64,000 bases of DNA from Levilactobacillus lindianensis (GTDB taxonomy: Bacteria; Bacillota; Bacilli; Lactobacillales; Lactobacillaceae): the NCBI RefSeq assembly GCF_003946095.1, contig NZ_RHOD01000008.1, forward strand, positions 42,939-106,938, in the 5' to 3' direction. The notes under the pieces are model-generated. The model ran no database searches, was not told where the DNA came from, and was given only the letters and a program-made list of their open reading frames with translations. Positions 10,022 to 18,527 of the stretch are shown here, in pieces (the first letter of the stretch is position 1; the number at the start of each line of letters is the position of its first letter). The position numbers and the translations under genes were made by a program.

Positions 10022-10053
10022 AACCTACTCGTTATCAAACGAGTAGGTTTTTA
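10022..10053 (+). terminator. Terminator after the transaldolase-like gene
   Basis: A perfect 12-bp stem (10022-10033 with 10038-10049), loop ATCA, then T residues. Confidence 0.92.
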
Positions 10054-10078
10054 ATTGCCCTGCGGCCCGGCAGCTCGC

Positions 10079-10092
10079 AGAAAACGCTTACT
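10079..10092 (+). promoter_or_regulatory. Candidate CcpA cre site upstream of pyk
   Basis: AGAAAACGCTTACT matches 10 of the 12 defined positions of TGWAANCGNTNWCA, missing only the outermost T and A. It lies about 45 bp upstream of the pyk -35. CcpA activation of pyk is established in other lactic acid bacteria; here it is inference from the motif. Confidence 0.45.
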
Positions 10093-10135
10093 TTGAGAAA
10101 AGATGTACAAAAGGCTCGAAATTCGATAAACATAG

Positions 10136-10164
10136 CAGACAGAAAAAATTAAAAGTGCTAGAAT
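10136..10164 (+). promoter_or_regulatory. pyk promoter
   Basis: CAGACA (10136-10141), a 17-bp spacer, and an extended -10 TGC-TAGAAT (10156-10164). This would give a leader of about 90 nt before the pyk start codon. Confidence 0.65.
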
Positions 10165-10260
10165 ATTGGTGTAATGAAATTTGTGCCGAAACTTTTGGTC
10201 TGCTAATTTTTCTAAAAGATTAGTAACCATCGGGCCAATTCTAAAGGAGAGATTTTTCTA

Positions 10261-12018
10261 ATGAAGAAAACCAAGATCGTAAGTACCCTTGGGCCTGCAA
10301 GTAATGACGTCGATACGATTGTTAAGTTAATCGAATCCGGTGCCAACATTTTCCGGTTTAACTTTTCACATGGTGACCATGAAGAACATTTAGGTCGCTT
10401 GGACAAAGTTCACCAAGCCGAAAAGATTACTGGCAAGACCGTTGGTATCATGTTAGATACCAAGGGTGCCGAAATTCGGACGACCGTTGAAAAGGGTGGC
10501 AAGCTGCAATTTAACACTGGCGACCAATTCCGGATCTCCATGGATGCCTCACTTGAAGGAACTAACGAAAAGATCGCGGTTACTTACCCAGGTCTTTACG
10601 ATGACGTTCATGAAGGTGGCCACGTACTGTTTGATGACGGTTTATTAGACACTGTTGTTGACAAGAAGGACGACGCAACTAAGGAATTAGTTGTCACTGT
10701 TCAAAACGATGGTATCTTAGGTTCCCGTAAGGGTGTTAACGCCCCTGGTGTTTCCATTAACTTACCTGGGATCACTGAAAAGGACTCAGATGACATTCGC
10801 TTTGGTTTGGACCACGAAATCAACTTCATCGCCGCTTCCTTCGTACGGAAGCCTCAAGATGTTATGGACATTCGTGAACTCCTTGAAGAAAAGCACATGG
10901 AACACGTGCAAATCTTCCCTAAGATTGAATCTCAAGAAGGTATCAACAACTTTGATGACATCATCAAGGTTTCCGATGGATTGATGGTTGCTCGTGGTGA
11001 CATGGGTGTCGAAATTCCTACGGAAAACGTACCTTTAGTACAAAAAGCTTTGATCAAGAAGTGTAACATCTTAGGCAAGCCCGTAATCACGGCTACCCAA
11101 ATGTTAGACTCCATGCAAGAAAATCCACGTCCTACGCGTGCCGAAGCTTCTGACGTTGCCAACGCCGTCTTTGATGGTACTGACGCAACGATGCTTTCTG
11201 GTGAAAGTGCTAACGGTGAATACCCAGTACAAGCCGTTGCAACTATGAACCGGATCGACATCAAGGCTGAAAATGCTTTACCAGACTTTGGTCGTGACAA
11301 CTTGAACTTCGACAACGGTGACGTTACCGAATCAATCGGTGCTTCCGTTGCACGTGTTGCCAACGAATTAGGCGTTAAGACGATCGTTGCCGCTACTGAA
11401 AGTGGCTACACTGCCAAGATGATTTCTAAGTACCGGCCAAATGCTGATATCTTAGCTGTTACCTTTGATGACCGGACTCGTCGTGGCTTGATGGTTAACT
11501 GGGGTGTTTACCCAATCGTTACCGAAAAGCCAGCTAACACTGACGAAATGTTCGATCTCGCCGCAGCCAAGGCCGTTGAAACGGGCTTAGCTAAGGAAGG
11601 CGACTTAATCCTGATCACCGCTGGCGTGCCAGTCGGCGAACGCGGGACGACTAACTTGATGAAGATCCAATTGATTGGTTCAAAGTTAGTTCAAGGTCAA
11701 GGTGTCGGTGATGACACGGTTATCGGTAAGGCAATCATTGCCAACACCGCTGCTGAAGCCAACGCCAAGGTTGTTGAAGGTGGTATCTTGATTGCCAAGA
11801 ACACCGACAAGGACTACTTGCCAGCTATCGAAAAGTCTAGTGCCGTTATCGTTGAAAACGGTGGGTTGACTTCTCACGCTGCTGTTGTTGGGATTTCCAT
11901 GGGGATTCCTGTTATCGTTGGGGCTACTGGTGCCAGCGACAAGATCTCCGATGGCGAATTGATTACTGTTGACTCACGTCGCGGTATCGTTTACCACGGT
12001 GCTTCCAACGCACTTTAA
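10261..12018 (+). CDS. pyk: Pyruvate kinase
   Basis: This enzyme transfers phosphate from phosphoenolpyruvate to ADP in the last ATP-yielding step of glycolysis or the phosphoketolase pathway. The 585-residue protein has the barrel with KTKIVSTLGPAS at the N-terminus and the active-site MVARGDMGVEIP, then the allosteric C-domain. The extra C-terminal PEP-utilizer-like domain of Gram-positive pyruvate kinases follows, with GGLTSHAAVV near residues 533-542. The strong codon bias (GAA, AAG, GTT, TTA) differs from the neighbours and fits high expression. AAAGGAGA lies 10 bases before the ATG. It is a single-gene unit with a strong terminator, with no pfkA beside it. Confidence 0.97.
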   Translation: MKKTKIVSTLGPASNDVDTIVKLIESGANIFRFNFSHGDHEEHLGRLDKVHQAEKITGKTVGIMLDTKGAEIRTTVEKGGKLQFNTGDQFRISMDASLEGTNEKIAVTYPGLYDDVHEGGHVLFDDGLLDTVVDKKDDATKELVVTVQNDGILGSRKGVNAPGVSINLPGITEKDSDDIRFGLDHEINFIAASFVRKPQDVMDIRELLEEKHMEHVQIFPKIESQEGINNFDDIIKVSDGLMVARGDMGVEIPTENVPLVQKALIKKCNILGKPVITATQMLDSMQENPRPTRAEASDVANAVFDGTDATMLSGESANGEYPVQAVATMNRIDIKAENALPDFGRDNLNFDNGDVTESIGASVARVANELGVKTIVAATESGYTAKMISKYRPNADILAVTFDDRTRRGLMVNWGVYPIVTEKPANTDEMFDLAAAKAVETGLAKEGDLILITAGVPVGERGTTNLMKIQLIGSKLVQGQGVGDDTVIGKAIIANTAAEANAKVVEGGILIAKNTDKDYLPAIEKSSAVIVENGGLTSHAAVVGISMGIPVIVGATGASDKISDGELITVDSRRGIVYHGASNAL

Positions 12019-12037
12019 TAAGAGATAAACCTGTTAT

Positions 12038-12070
12038 GAAAACGGACCCTCTGTCGGGGGTCCGTTTTTT
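12038..12070 (+). terminator. pyk terminator
   Basis: AACGGACCC (12041-12049) pairs with GGGTCCGTT (12058-12066), followed by T residues. Confidence 0.93.
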
Positions 12071-12219
12071 CGTGCTTTTGAAGACCTGTGAGACACACAA
12101 GTCGAGAAGATTGCCACGAATTTTGCGAGAAAAGGTCGCTAGTTGGGGCGTTTCCGTGTAAAATAGGCATTAGACACTTTGAACGGAAAACTGGCCTCGC
12201 CAGTAGAATTGAGGAGATT

Positions 12220-13101
12220 ATGGAAGAACTATTAGGCCGCATCGTTGCGGGTAAAGTTACCGATGAAAACGAAAAAGATTATTACGTGCAGGTGGCGGGG
12301 ACGACCTTCCGCTTGGACAAGTCAGAGATCAAAAAGCCCCTTAAGCTGGGCGCTGACTTCAAGGGCTTCGCTTACGAAAACGAAGACCATGACATGCAGA
12401 TCACTCGGGACGCACCCGAGGTTCAAGTCGACCACTATGGTTTCGGGACGGTTGTGCGGACGCAACGGACGTTGGGCGTCTTTGTTGATATTGGCTTACC
12501 TAACAAGGATATCGTGGTATCTTTGGATGACCTCCCAGCAATGATGGAACTTTGGCCACAACAGGGGGACCGGTTGTTGATTGCGTTGCGAGAAGATAAG
12601 AAGCAACGGCTCTGGGGTGTGCTGGCTGATGGCGATATTTACCAGGCCATCGGTCAACCGGCTAAGAAGAAGCTCCAGAACTCTAACGTGGTTGCCCGGG
12701 CTTATCAACTAAAACTCGTGGGAACTCGGGTGATGACCGACCACTACGAATTAGGCTTCATTCACCCCTCAGAACGGGAAACAGAACCCCGTTTGGGTGA
12801 AGAACTACACGCCCGAGTTATTGGCGTTCATGATGATGGGACTCTAAACTTGTCATTGCGGCCCCGGACCTTTGAAGCTATTGACGACGATGCTGCGATG
12901 TTACTCGCTGCGTTGGAACACAGTGGCGAGGGTTACCTGGACTTTAGCGACAAGAGTGATCCCGCTGCTATCAAAGCATACTTTGGGATCAGTAAGGGGC
13001 AATTCAAACGGGCCATTGGTCATCTGCTAAAGGCTAGAAAAATTACGCAACACGACGGCCAGCTTTGGCTGGTTAAGGACGACGAACAAGCAACGAAATA
13101 G
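12220..13101 (+). CDS. cvfB: S1 RNA-binding protein CvfB (YitL-like)
   Basis: The CvfB family has S1-type RNA-binding folds plus a winged helix and affects virulence factor expression in Staphylococcus; its exact role is unclear. This 293-residue protein matches the family length. An S1-like segment (about 1-60) and the region HYGFGTVVRTQRTLGVFVDIG (seen from about residue 73) are followed by another S1-like unit ending DDGTLNLSLR, and a C-terminal winged helix with FGISKGQFKRAIGHLLK. I prefer the ATG at 12220, although the GAGGAG is only 3 bases away; a longer reading from 12088 adds a poorly conserved stretch. It sits 11 bp ahead of xerD and is probably co-transcribed with it. Confidence 0.85.
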   Translation: MEELLGRIVAGKVTDENEKDYYVQVAGTTFRLDKSEIKKPLKLGADFKGFAYENEDHDMQITRDAPEVQVDHYGFGTVVRTQRTLGVFVDIGLPNKDIVVSLDDLPAMMELWPQQGDRLLIALREDKKQRLWGVLADGDIYQAIGQPAKKKLQNSNVVARAYQLKLVGTRVMTDHYELGFIHPSERETEPRLGEELHARVIGVHDDGTLNLSLRPRTFEAIDDDAAMLLAALEHSGEGYLDFSDKSDPAAIKAYFGISKGQFKRAIGHLLKARKITQHDGQLWLVKDDEQATK

Positions 13102-13112
13102 GAGGTGACACC

Positions 13113-14009
13113 ATGACCGAATTAGCAACGCAGATTGCGGATTTTGCCCACTATCTCACGGTAGAACAGGGATTAGCTAAGAATTCGGTCACGAGTTATG
13201 CCCAGGAGTTGCGAGGCTTTGCTGGCTACTTGACGACGCAACAGGTTACGTCGCTGACACAAGTCGATCGTCTCCAAGTGATGGCTTACCTGGAAACGTT
13301 GACGAAGAGTGGCAAGTCGCGTAATTCCGTGATTCATGCGGTCTCTGCCTTACGGAAGGCCTACCGTTACCTGGTTCAGACGCATCAGATGGCGGAGAGC
13401 CCCATGGCCAATATTGCGGCCCCTAAGCACGCAGAACACTTGCCGGCAGTCTTGACCGTTGCCGAGGTGGACCGGTTGTTGGCGGCTCCCGATACGGCTA
13501 ATAAGTATGGGATTCGGGACCGTGCCATCCTCGAGGTCATGTACGCGACGGGATTGCGGGTAAGTGAACTCGTTCACCTTAAGTTCGGCGACCTCCATCT
13601 GGAGATGGGGTTGATTCAAACCCTGGGTAAAGGGGACAAGGAACGGATCGTGCCGATTGGTGATGTGGCCACTGATTGGATTCAGCGCTACTTGACCGAC
13701 AGTCGCCCGTTGCTGTTAAAGCAGCGGACCAGTCCCTATCTGTTCTTGAATGCCCACGGTGGTGGATTGTCGCGTCAGTCCATTTGGCAGAAGATCAAGC
13801 GCTATGTAGCTCTGGCCGACATTACCAAGGATGTCACGCCCCATACCCTGCGACATTCTTTTGCGACGCATCTGTTGGAGAATGGGGCGGACTTACGGGT
13901 AGTTCAGGAACTCCTGGGCCACGCGGATATCACGACCACGCAGATTTACACCCACATTTCCAAGAAGCGTCTGGTAGCCGTCTATGATCAGGCACACCCG
14001 CGTGCCTAG
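13113..14009 (+). CDS. xerD: Tyrosine site-specific recombinase XerD
   Basis: XerD resolves chromosome dimers at dif together with XerC. The 298-residue protein has an N-terminal SAM-like core-binding domain (about 1-90) and a catalytic domain with the expected residues: R149 in ATGLRVSEL, H244 and R247 in HTLRHSFATH, H270 in LLGHADITT and the nucleophile Y279 in TQIYTH. GGAGGT stands just before the ATG at 13113. The window holds a second Xer recombinase at 51860, next to hslV-hslU; that position is the xerC/codV place, so the present gene is assigned as xerD by exclusion and by its match to the scpA neighbourhood. Confidence 0.92.
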   Translation: MTELATQIADFAHYLTVEQGLAKNSVTSYAQELRGFAGYLTTQQVTSLTQVDRLQVMAYLETLTKSGKSRNSVIHAVSALRKAYRYLVQTHQMAESPMANIAAPKHAEHLPAVLTVAEVDRLLAAPDTANKYGIRDRAILEVMYATGLRVSELVHLKFGDLHLEMGLIQTLGKGDKERIVPIGDVATDWIQRYLTDSRPLLLKQRTSPYLFLNAHGGGLSRQSIWQKIKRYVALADITKDVTPHTLRHSFATHLLENGADLRVVQELLGHADITTTQIYTHISKKRLVAVYDQAHPRA

Positions 14010-14063
14010 CAGGGACCGGATCTTTGTGGTAAAGTATAGGGACGATTTAAACGGAGGCAGACC

Positions 14064-14459
14064 ATGTTACTGAAATATCGGAGCGATTATCAAAAGATTG
14101 CGATGGGACTCCTGAGCTTGTTACCCACCTTTAAGGATTGGGATCGGCTACAGCGGGAGTTGACCTGGTATCAGAGTGATGATAGCAGGCGACTCTACCT
14201 GTGGAAGGACGACCACGATGACTTTGCCGGGGCCGTGGGCACCGAGGTTCAAGGCGACTACCTGATTGTTCGGCTGGTCACCCTGACACCGGATCAGGAC
14301 CTCACCGAAAACACTTGGCAGATGCTGGATCAACTCGCAACGGCGCTACCGGATAAACGGTTGATGGGCACCCTGACAACCGCTAAGATTATTGCAAAAT
14401 GGGAGTATCAACATGGACAAAGTCACACCCAGCGGTCAACCACTGATTCAGGTCAGTGA
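14064..14459 (+). CDS. ribT: RibT-like protein (degenerate GNAT fold)
   Basis: The first half, with KIAMGLLSLLP and RRLYLWKDD, closely resembles B. subtilis RibT, a small GNAT-type protein encoded next to scpA-scpB and formerly linked to riboflavin synthesis. The gene position, directly before scpA, supports this. In the second half the acetyl-CoA loop motif (R/Q-x-x-G-x-G/A) of GNAT enzymes is not visible; the stretch after LTPDQ reads DLTENTWQMLDQL. The protein may therefore have lost acetyl-CoA binding. It is 131 residues long, starts at ATG 14064 behind GGAGG, and overlaps scpA by 47 nt, so it belongs to the scpA-scpB-rluB operon. Confidence 0.75.
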   Translation: MLLKYRSDYQKIAMGLLSLLPTFKDWDRLQRELTWYQSDDSRRLYLWKDDHDDFAGAVGTEVQGDYLIVRLVTLTPDQDLTENTWQMLDQLATALPDKRLMGTLTTAKIIAKWEYQHGQSHTQRSTTDSGQ

Positions 14460-15201
14460 TTTTGAGGGACCGCTTGATTTATTGCTCCACTTAATTAAAA
14501 CCAATGAAATGGATATTTATGATATTCGTATTGCGACCATCACGAGTCAGTATTTGACGTATCTGCATCAGATGCAGGTGTTAAGGTTAGACATTGCCGG
14601 GGAGTACTTCGTGATGGCGGCCAATTTGATGGCCATTAAGGCGAAATTGCTGTTGCCTAAGCCGACCCTGGTGGCAGACGATGATGTCGCACCAGAGGAC
14701 GATCCGCGAGAGGATCTGGTCCAACGCTTGCTGGATTATCAGCGCTATAAGCAGGCAGCTCAGGAGCTTAAGGTAAGAGCGCAACAGCGGCAACAGCATT
14801 TCACCCGTCCGGCGATGGCCGTTCCCGATGATGTTGTGCTAACTGTTGAACCGGGGATTCAAGCCGCAGATTTGCAGACGGCCCTGGCACGACTGATTAA
14901 GCGAGCTCGAATTGCCCGGCCAGTCACCCAGAGCATTCAGCAAGAACAATATACAATTAAAGAACAGATGCAGGTGGTTCTGACCCGGTTAGAACGGGCT
15001 AAGGGGCCGATGGACTTCGAACGCTTAGTGGGACAGACCACGGTGGTGGACGAGATTGTCACGACCTTCTTGGCGATTCTGGAGTTGGCTCGACAGCGGC
15101 AAGTGGCACTCTCACAGGCCAGTCGACTGCTACCCCTGCAAGTTAATTTTTTGAAAGCGAAAGGAAGTTATGCCACCGATGTCACCTCTGGCACAAATTG
15201 A
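14413..15201 (+). CDS. scpA: Segregation and condensation protein A
   Basis: ScpA is the kleisin of the SMC-ScpA-ScpB condensin and bridges the SMC heads during chromosome segregation. The N-terminal kleisin segment DFEGPLDLLLHLIK is clear, as is the C-terminal winged-helix region that ends the 262-residue protein. I chose ATG 14413 behind GGGAG (14401-14405); the in-frame TTG at 14392 has no ribosome binding site. It overlaps ribT upstream by 47 nt and scpB downstream by 32 nt, so translation of the three is probably coupled. Confidence 0.95.
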   Translation: MDKVTPSGQPLIQVSDFEGPLDLLLHLIKTNEMDIYDIRIATITSQYLTYLHQMQVLRLDIAGEYFVMAANLMAIKAKLLLPKPTLVADDDVAPEDDPREDLVQRLLDYQRYKQAAQELKVRAQQRQQHFTRPAMAVPDDVVLTVEPGIQAADLQTALARLIKRARIARPVTQSIQQEQYTIKEQMQVVLTRLERAKGPMDFERLVGQTTVVDEIVTTFLAILELARQRQVALSQASRLLPLQVNFLKAKGSYATDVTSGTN

Positions 15202-15778
15202 AAGTCTCTTGTTCGTGAGTGGCGACGAGGGGATCACCGTGGCGGATTTAGCCGCGGCAACCGGTCTTTTACGGCCAGCCATTCTAGCCAGTCTAGAACG
15301 ACTGGCGGAGAAGTACCGGGATGACGCGGACTCAGCCCTGGAGCTGATGGTCAATGAAACCACCTATCGTCTGGTGACTAAGGCCGCGGCGGGTGATCTC
15401 ATCAAACGGTACTTTGAGAATCCACTCAGTACGAGTCTGTCACCGGCATCCTTAGAGGTCTTGGCGATTATTGCCTACCGCCAGCCGATTACGCGAATCG
15501 AAATTGATGAGATTCGGGGTGTCCAGAGTGCGTCAACGGTTCAGAAACTGGTCTTGCGCCGGTTGATCGAAGATGCCGGACGGTTGGACGAACCCGGTCG
15601 ACCGAAGGTGTATCGGACAAGTGCCTATTTCTTAGATTACTTTGGTCTCGGAGAACTGACGGATCTACCACCATTGCCTGCCGCGGCAACGGCTGGCGAA
15701 CATACGGATGACGACGGTGGCGATATCTTTTTAAAAGCCTTCAATCAACAACTCAATCAAGCAGGAGATGACAAATAA
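15170..15778 (+). CDS. scpB: Segregation and condensation protein B
   Basis: ScpB is the winged-helix accessory dimer of the SMC condensin complex and binds ScpA. The 202-residue protein has the family pattern: IESLLFVSGDEG at the start, then AIIAYRQPITRIEIDEIRG near residues 102-120, and VYRTSAYFLDYFGL further on. Start ATG 15170 follows AAAGGAAG. It overlaps scpA by 32 nt and its stop codon is directly followed by the ATG of rluB, which indicates one transcript. Confidence 0.95.
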   Translation: MPPMSPLAQIESLLFVSGDEGITVADLAAATGLLRPAILASLERLAEKYRDDADSALELMVNETTYRLVTKAAAGDLIKRYFENPLSTSLSPASLEVLAIIAYRQPITRIEIDEIRGVQSASTVQKLVLRRLIEDAGRLDEPGRPKVYRTSAYFLDYFGLGELTDLPPLPAAATAGEHTDDDGGDIFLKAFNQQLNQAGDDK

Positions 15779-16501
15779 ATGGAACGATTACAAAAAGTTT
15801 TAGCCCACGACGGGGTGGCCTCACGGCGTCAGTCGGAAAAGCTTATCATGAGCGGCCGAGTTCGGGTTAACGGCGAAGTTGTGACGGAACTGGGAACCAA
15901 GGTTGGCGTTCACGATGAAATCGTAGTTGATGGTGTGCCCGTTTCTAGCGAAGCACCAACCTATGTGCTGTTGTATAAGCCCCGTGGGGTGGTGTCAACG
16001 GCTAATGATGAAAAGGGCCGGGAGACGGTGGTCGATCTGATCGAAAACGTTCCCCAACGAATTTATCCCGTGGGTCGTTTAGATTATGATACGACGGGCT
16101 TGCTACTACTGACCAATGATGGTGAACTCGCTAATCGGTTGACTCACCCTCGTTATGGGGTCGAGAAGACCTATGTGGCCAAGGTCACGAACATTCCAAG
16201 CAACGATGCTTTACGCCAGCTCCGCCAAGGGGTCAAGGTGGATAATGTCACCTATGCACCCGCCAAGGCTAAGGTGTTGAGCACCGATGACAAGAAGCAC
16301 ACGGCGATTGTCTCGCTGACAATCCATGAAGGAAAGAACCATCAGGTCAAGAAGATGTTGGCCAGTGTGGGTTGTCCCGTTGAAAAGTTGAAGCGCGAGG
16401 AATACGCTAAACTGACGCTTAAGGGCCTTAATCCCGGGGATTCTCGTTATCTGAAGCCCGAAGAAGTTAAGGAATTGCGTCGATTGACGGATTTGGCCTA
16501 A
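15779..16501 (+). CDS. rluB: rRNA pseudouridine synthase B (RsuA/RluB family)
   Basis: This enzyme makes a pseudouridine in 23S rRNA. The 240-residue protein has an N-terminal S4 RNA-binding domain (ERLQKVLAHDGVASRRQSE) and the RsuA/RluB catalytic domain with the active aspartate in GRLDYDTTGLLLLTNDG near residue 100. The KNHQVKKML motif near residue 183 is also typical. Its ATG abuts the scpB stop codon; GGAGAT at the end of scpB provides the ribosome binding site. Gene order scpA-scpB-rluB is conserved in Firmicutes. It ends the operon; a new promoter for the riboswitch follows at once. Confidence 0.93.
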   Translation: MERLQKVLAHDGVASRRQSEKLIMSGRVRVNGEVVTELGTKVGVHDEIVVDGVPVSSEAPTYVLLYKPRGVVSTANDEKGRETVVDLIENVPQRIYPVGRLDYDTTGLLLLTNDGELANRLTHPRYGVEKTYVAKVTNIPSNDALRQLRQGVKVDNVTYAPAKAKVLSTDDKKHTAIVSLTIHEGKNHQVKKMLASVGCPVEKLKREEYAKLTLKGLNPGDSRYLKPEEVKELRRLTDLA

Positions 16502-16510
16502 GTCAAATGA

Positions 16511-16539
16511 TTGACAGATCAACGCAGTATTAGTATATT
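16511..16539 (+). promoter_or_regulatory. Promoter of the FMN riboswitch-ribU transcript
   Basis: A consensus TTGACA (16511-16516), 17-bp spacer and TATATT (16534-16539), immediately downstream of rluB. Confidence 0.85.
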
Positions 16540-16562
16540 TATGGTGTCAAATAATTTATGGT

Positions 16563-16677
16563 TCATCTTCAGGGCAGGGTGAAATTCCCGACCGGCGGTA
16601 AAGTCCGCGACCCGTGTTAAGCGGTTGATTCGGTGTAACTCCGGAACCGACAGTAAAGTCTGGTATGCAGAAGATGA
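16563..16677 (+). promoter_or_regulatory. FMN riboswitch (RFN element)
   Basis: The closing stem TCATCTTC (16563-16570) with GAAGATGA (16670-16677) encloses the conserved RFN segments AGGGCAGGGTGAAATTCCC, GACCGGCGGTAAAGTCCGC and CCGACAGTAAAGTC. FMN binding would lower expression of the riboflavin transporter that follows. Confidence 0.97.
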
Positions 16678-16713
16678 GACGTTGCTCTTTGCGTGGGCTC
16701 ATGTTTGCGTAAA

Positions 16714-16749
16714 GCCAAGGTCTTACCCTTCTGTGGTGGGATCTTTTTT
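16714..16749 (+). terminator. Expression-platform terminator of the FMN riboswitch
   Basis: AAGGTC pairs with GATCTT (one G-T pair), and CCC with GGG inside after a small bulge; the hairpin ends in TTTTTT. It lies between the aptamer and the ribU ribosome binding site, so control is probably by transcription termination. Confidence 0.65.
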
Positions 16750-16791
16750 CGTGGTCGCACCACTGAGATGGCCGCAAGGAGGAACAGAATT

Positions 16792-17376
16792 ATGGAAAAT
16801 GTTCACAAGGGTCTAGGCGTTCGGGCAATGGTGGAAATGTCACTGTTTGCGGGGGTGGCCTACATTCTCATGTTCATGTCGGTTTCAATTATTCCGATCG
16901 TACCGTATATGAAGCTCGATCTTAGTGATTTAGTCGTCTTGGTTGGACTTGGGGTCTTCGGGCCCACGGGAGCGATTCTGATTGCAGCTTTGAAGGAATT
17001 GCTCTACTTCGTGACGACTGGGATGGACATTATGAACTTTATCGGCGTCATGACGGCTTTTATTGCGGACGTGGCCTATGTGTTACCGATCAGTGCCGTT
17101 TTGCGGCGACAACATACCGTCTCGATTGGTCGCCATATTCTCGCGGTGATTGTCGGAACGGTTAGTCTAACGGTGGTGTTGTCATTGGCAAATTGGTGGG
17201 TCATTACGCCACTTTACCTGCAAGTCTGGCACATGAACCTGGGGCTGCCAGTGAAGCAGCTAGTTCTGCTGGGCGTGGTGCCCTTTAACCTGATTAAGGG
17301 GATTGTGCTCGGGGTGCTCTTCATTCCCCTGAATCGCCGATTGGCGCCGTGGATGGCTAAGCATACGCTGTCATAA
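16792..17376 (+). CDS. ribU: Riboflavin ECF transporter S component RibU
   Basis: RibU captures riboflavin in the membrane and works with the shared ECF energizing module (EcfA1, EcfA2, EcfT), which is not in this window. The 194-residue protein is very hydrophobic, with about six membrane segments, and contains MKLDLSDLVVLVG and GPTGAILIAALKELLYF, typical of RibU. I set the start at ATG 16792, 8 bases after AAGGAGG (16777-16783); a longer reading from 16693 would run through the riboswitch terminator. Control by the FMN riboswitch is a strong confirmation. Apart from ribT there are no riboflavin synthesis genes here, so the cell may depend on uptake (inference). Confidence 0.95.
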   Translation: MENVHKGLGVRAMVEMSLFAGVAYILMFMSVSIIPIVPYMKLDLSDLVVLVGLGVFGPTGAILIAALKELLYFVTTGMDIMNFIGVMTAFIADVAYVLPISAVLRRQHTVSIGRHILAVIVGTVSLTVVLSLANWWVITPLYLQVWHMNLGLPVKQLVLLGVVPFNLIKGIVLGVLFIPLNRRLAPWMAKHTLS

Positions 17377-17405
17377 AGGACCACATAAACAATTACACGT
17401 AAACG

Positions 17406-17433
17406 AGGGACTGGCGGTTGTCAGTCCTTTTTC
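17406..17433 (+). terminator. ribU terminator
   Basis: GGACTGGC (17408-17415) pairs with GTCAGTCC (17420-17427), followed by TTTTTC. Confidence 0.85.
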
Positions 17434-17468
17434 TATGGTAAAATTAAGCAATATGAGGAGATGGTCTT

Positions 17469-18527
17469 TTGGAAGCGGCGGATTTAATTCAGGTTTTGAC
17501 CCCACAACAAACGCGGCGTCTGCGGGTGATCGAAAACCTCCTTCGTGGGAAAAAGACAGTCTCAACGCTCTATTGGGGGCAGCGCTATCAGCTCTTGCCT
17601 CTCATTGGGTTGGATAAGTCCCTCGATCGAGGGGGCTTGGATGCCGCGGCCCGGTCGCTAGTTACCGGCGGTTTAGCGACGCTAGACGAAGAGAATGATC
17701 AGCTGCGGCTGACGCCTACCGGTGTCATTGCCGCCCAGCGGACGTATTATCAGCCACAAACGGCCGACACCTGGATCCAATTGGACCTGATGGCCGCACG
17801 ACAACGTTTACTGTTGGCCGTCCAAGTTGTCAGCGAGTATACCCATGCCACGCGGCGCTACTATCCACTGGCCACGGATCTGGCGACTCGCCAAGCAGTC
17901 AGAGCCTGGTTTCAACGAGAAAAGTCCGATCGGCTGGGCCAGCAAATTCTGCAGGCCCTGACTCACGCCTTAGAACAGTTGCCTGAGACCGTAGCGACGG
18001 TGACGACAAGTCTATTGACCGGGTATCAGCACCCCGGGCTGACCCGTGAGCAGGTTGCTCAGCGGCAACAACGGACGGCCTGGGAGGTCACACTCATGCA
18101 GCTGGATGGTCTCATGCAGATCTGTCAGGATGCGCGAGTGGACCAGACCCCATTTACCAGTTTGCTGAGTAGCTTGTGGCAATCACCGGTGACCCGTAGT
18201 GCTCAGTTAACTCTAGAGGCAGTCCGGCAGACGGGGGATCTCGATCAGGTGGCTACCCAACGGCGGATTAAGCTCAGTACGGTACGGGAGCATTTATTAG
18301 AGGCGGCCATCTTTTTGCCTCTGGTAGACTTCCCCTATGAGCAAATCCTAACGCCCAAACTATGCCAACTTTTTGCTAAAAATCTAACGGGAGCAATTGA
18401 TGACTGGCAATATACCAGTTTACCGGCTGACTTGCAGGCTCGGTATGATTTCTTTTACTTTCGGTTGTATGCCATTTGGATTGAGAAAGGGGGCGTTCTG
18501 AGTGACGGCGTTAACAACGAGTCTTAA
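17469..18527 (+). CDS. YpbB-like helix-turn-helix protein, recQ partner
   Basis: This 352-residue protein resembles B. subtilis YpbB, encoded directly before the RecQ-type helicase RecS. Its function is not established. The C-terminal third (AVRQTGDLDQVATQRRIKLSTVREHLLEAA) reads as the helicase-associated helix-turn-helix (HTH_40 type). The N-terminal part is helical without a recognisable catalytic motif. The start is TTG at 17469 with GAGGAG at 17455-17460; there is no usable ATG nearby. The last 26 nt overlap recQ, so the pair is probably translationally coupled and the protein may guide or modulate the helicase (inference). Confidence 0.75.
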   Translation: MEAADLIQVLTPQQTRRLRVIENLLRGKKTVSTLYWGQRYQLLPLIGLDKSLDRGGLDAAARSLVTGGLATLDEENDQLRLTPTGVIAAQRTYYQPQTADTWIQLDLMAARQRLLLAVQVVSEYTHATRRYYPLATDLATRQAVRAWFQREKSDRLGQQILQALTHALEQLPETVATVTTSLLTGYQHPGLTREQVAQRQQRTAWEVTLMQLDGLMQICQDARVDQTPFTSLLSSLWQSPVTRSAQLTLEAVRQTGDLDQVATQRRIKLSTVREHLLEAAIFLPLVDFPYEQILTPKLCQLFAKNLTGAIDDWQYTSLPADLQARYDFFYFRLYAIWIEKGGVLSDGVNNES

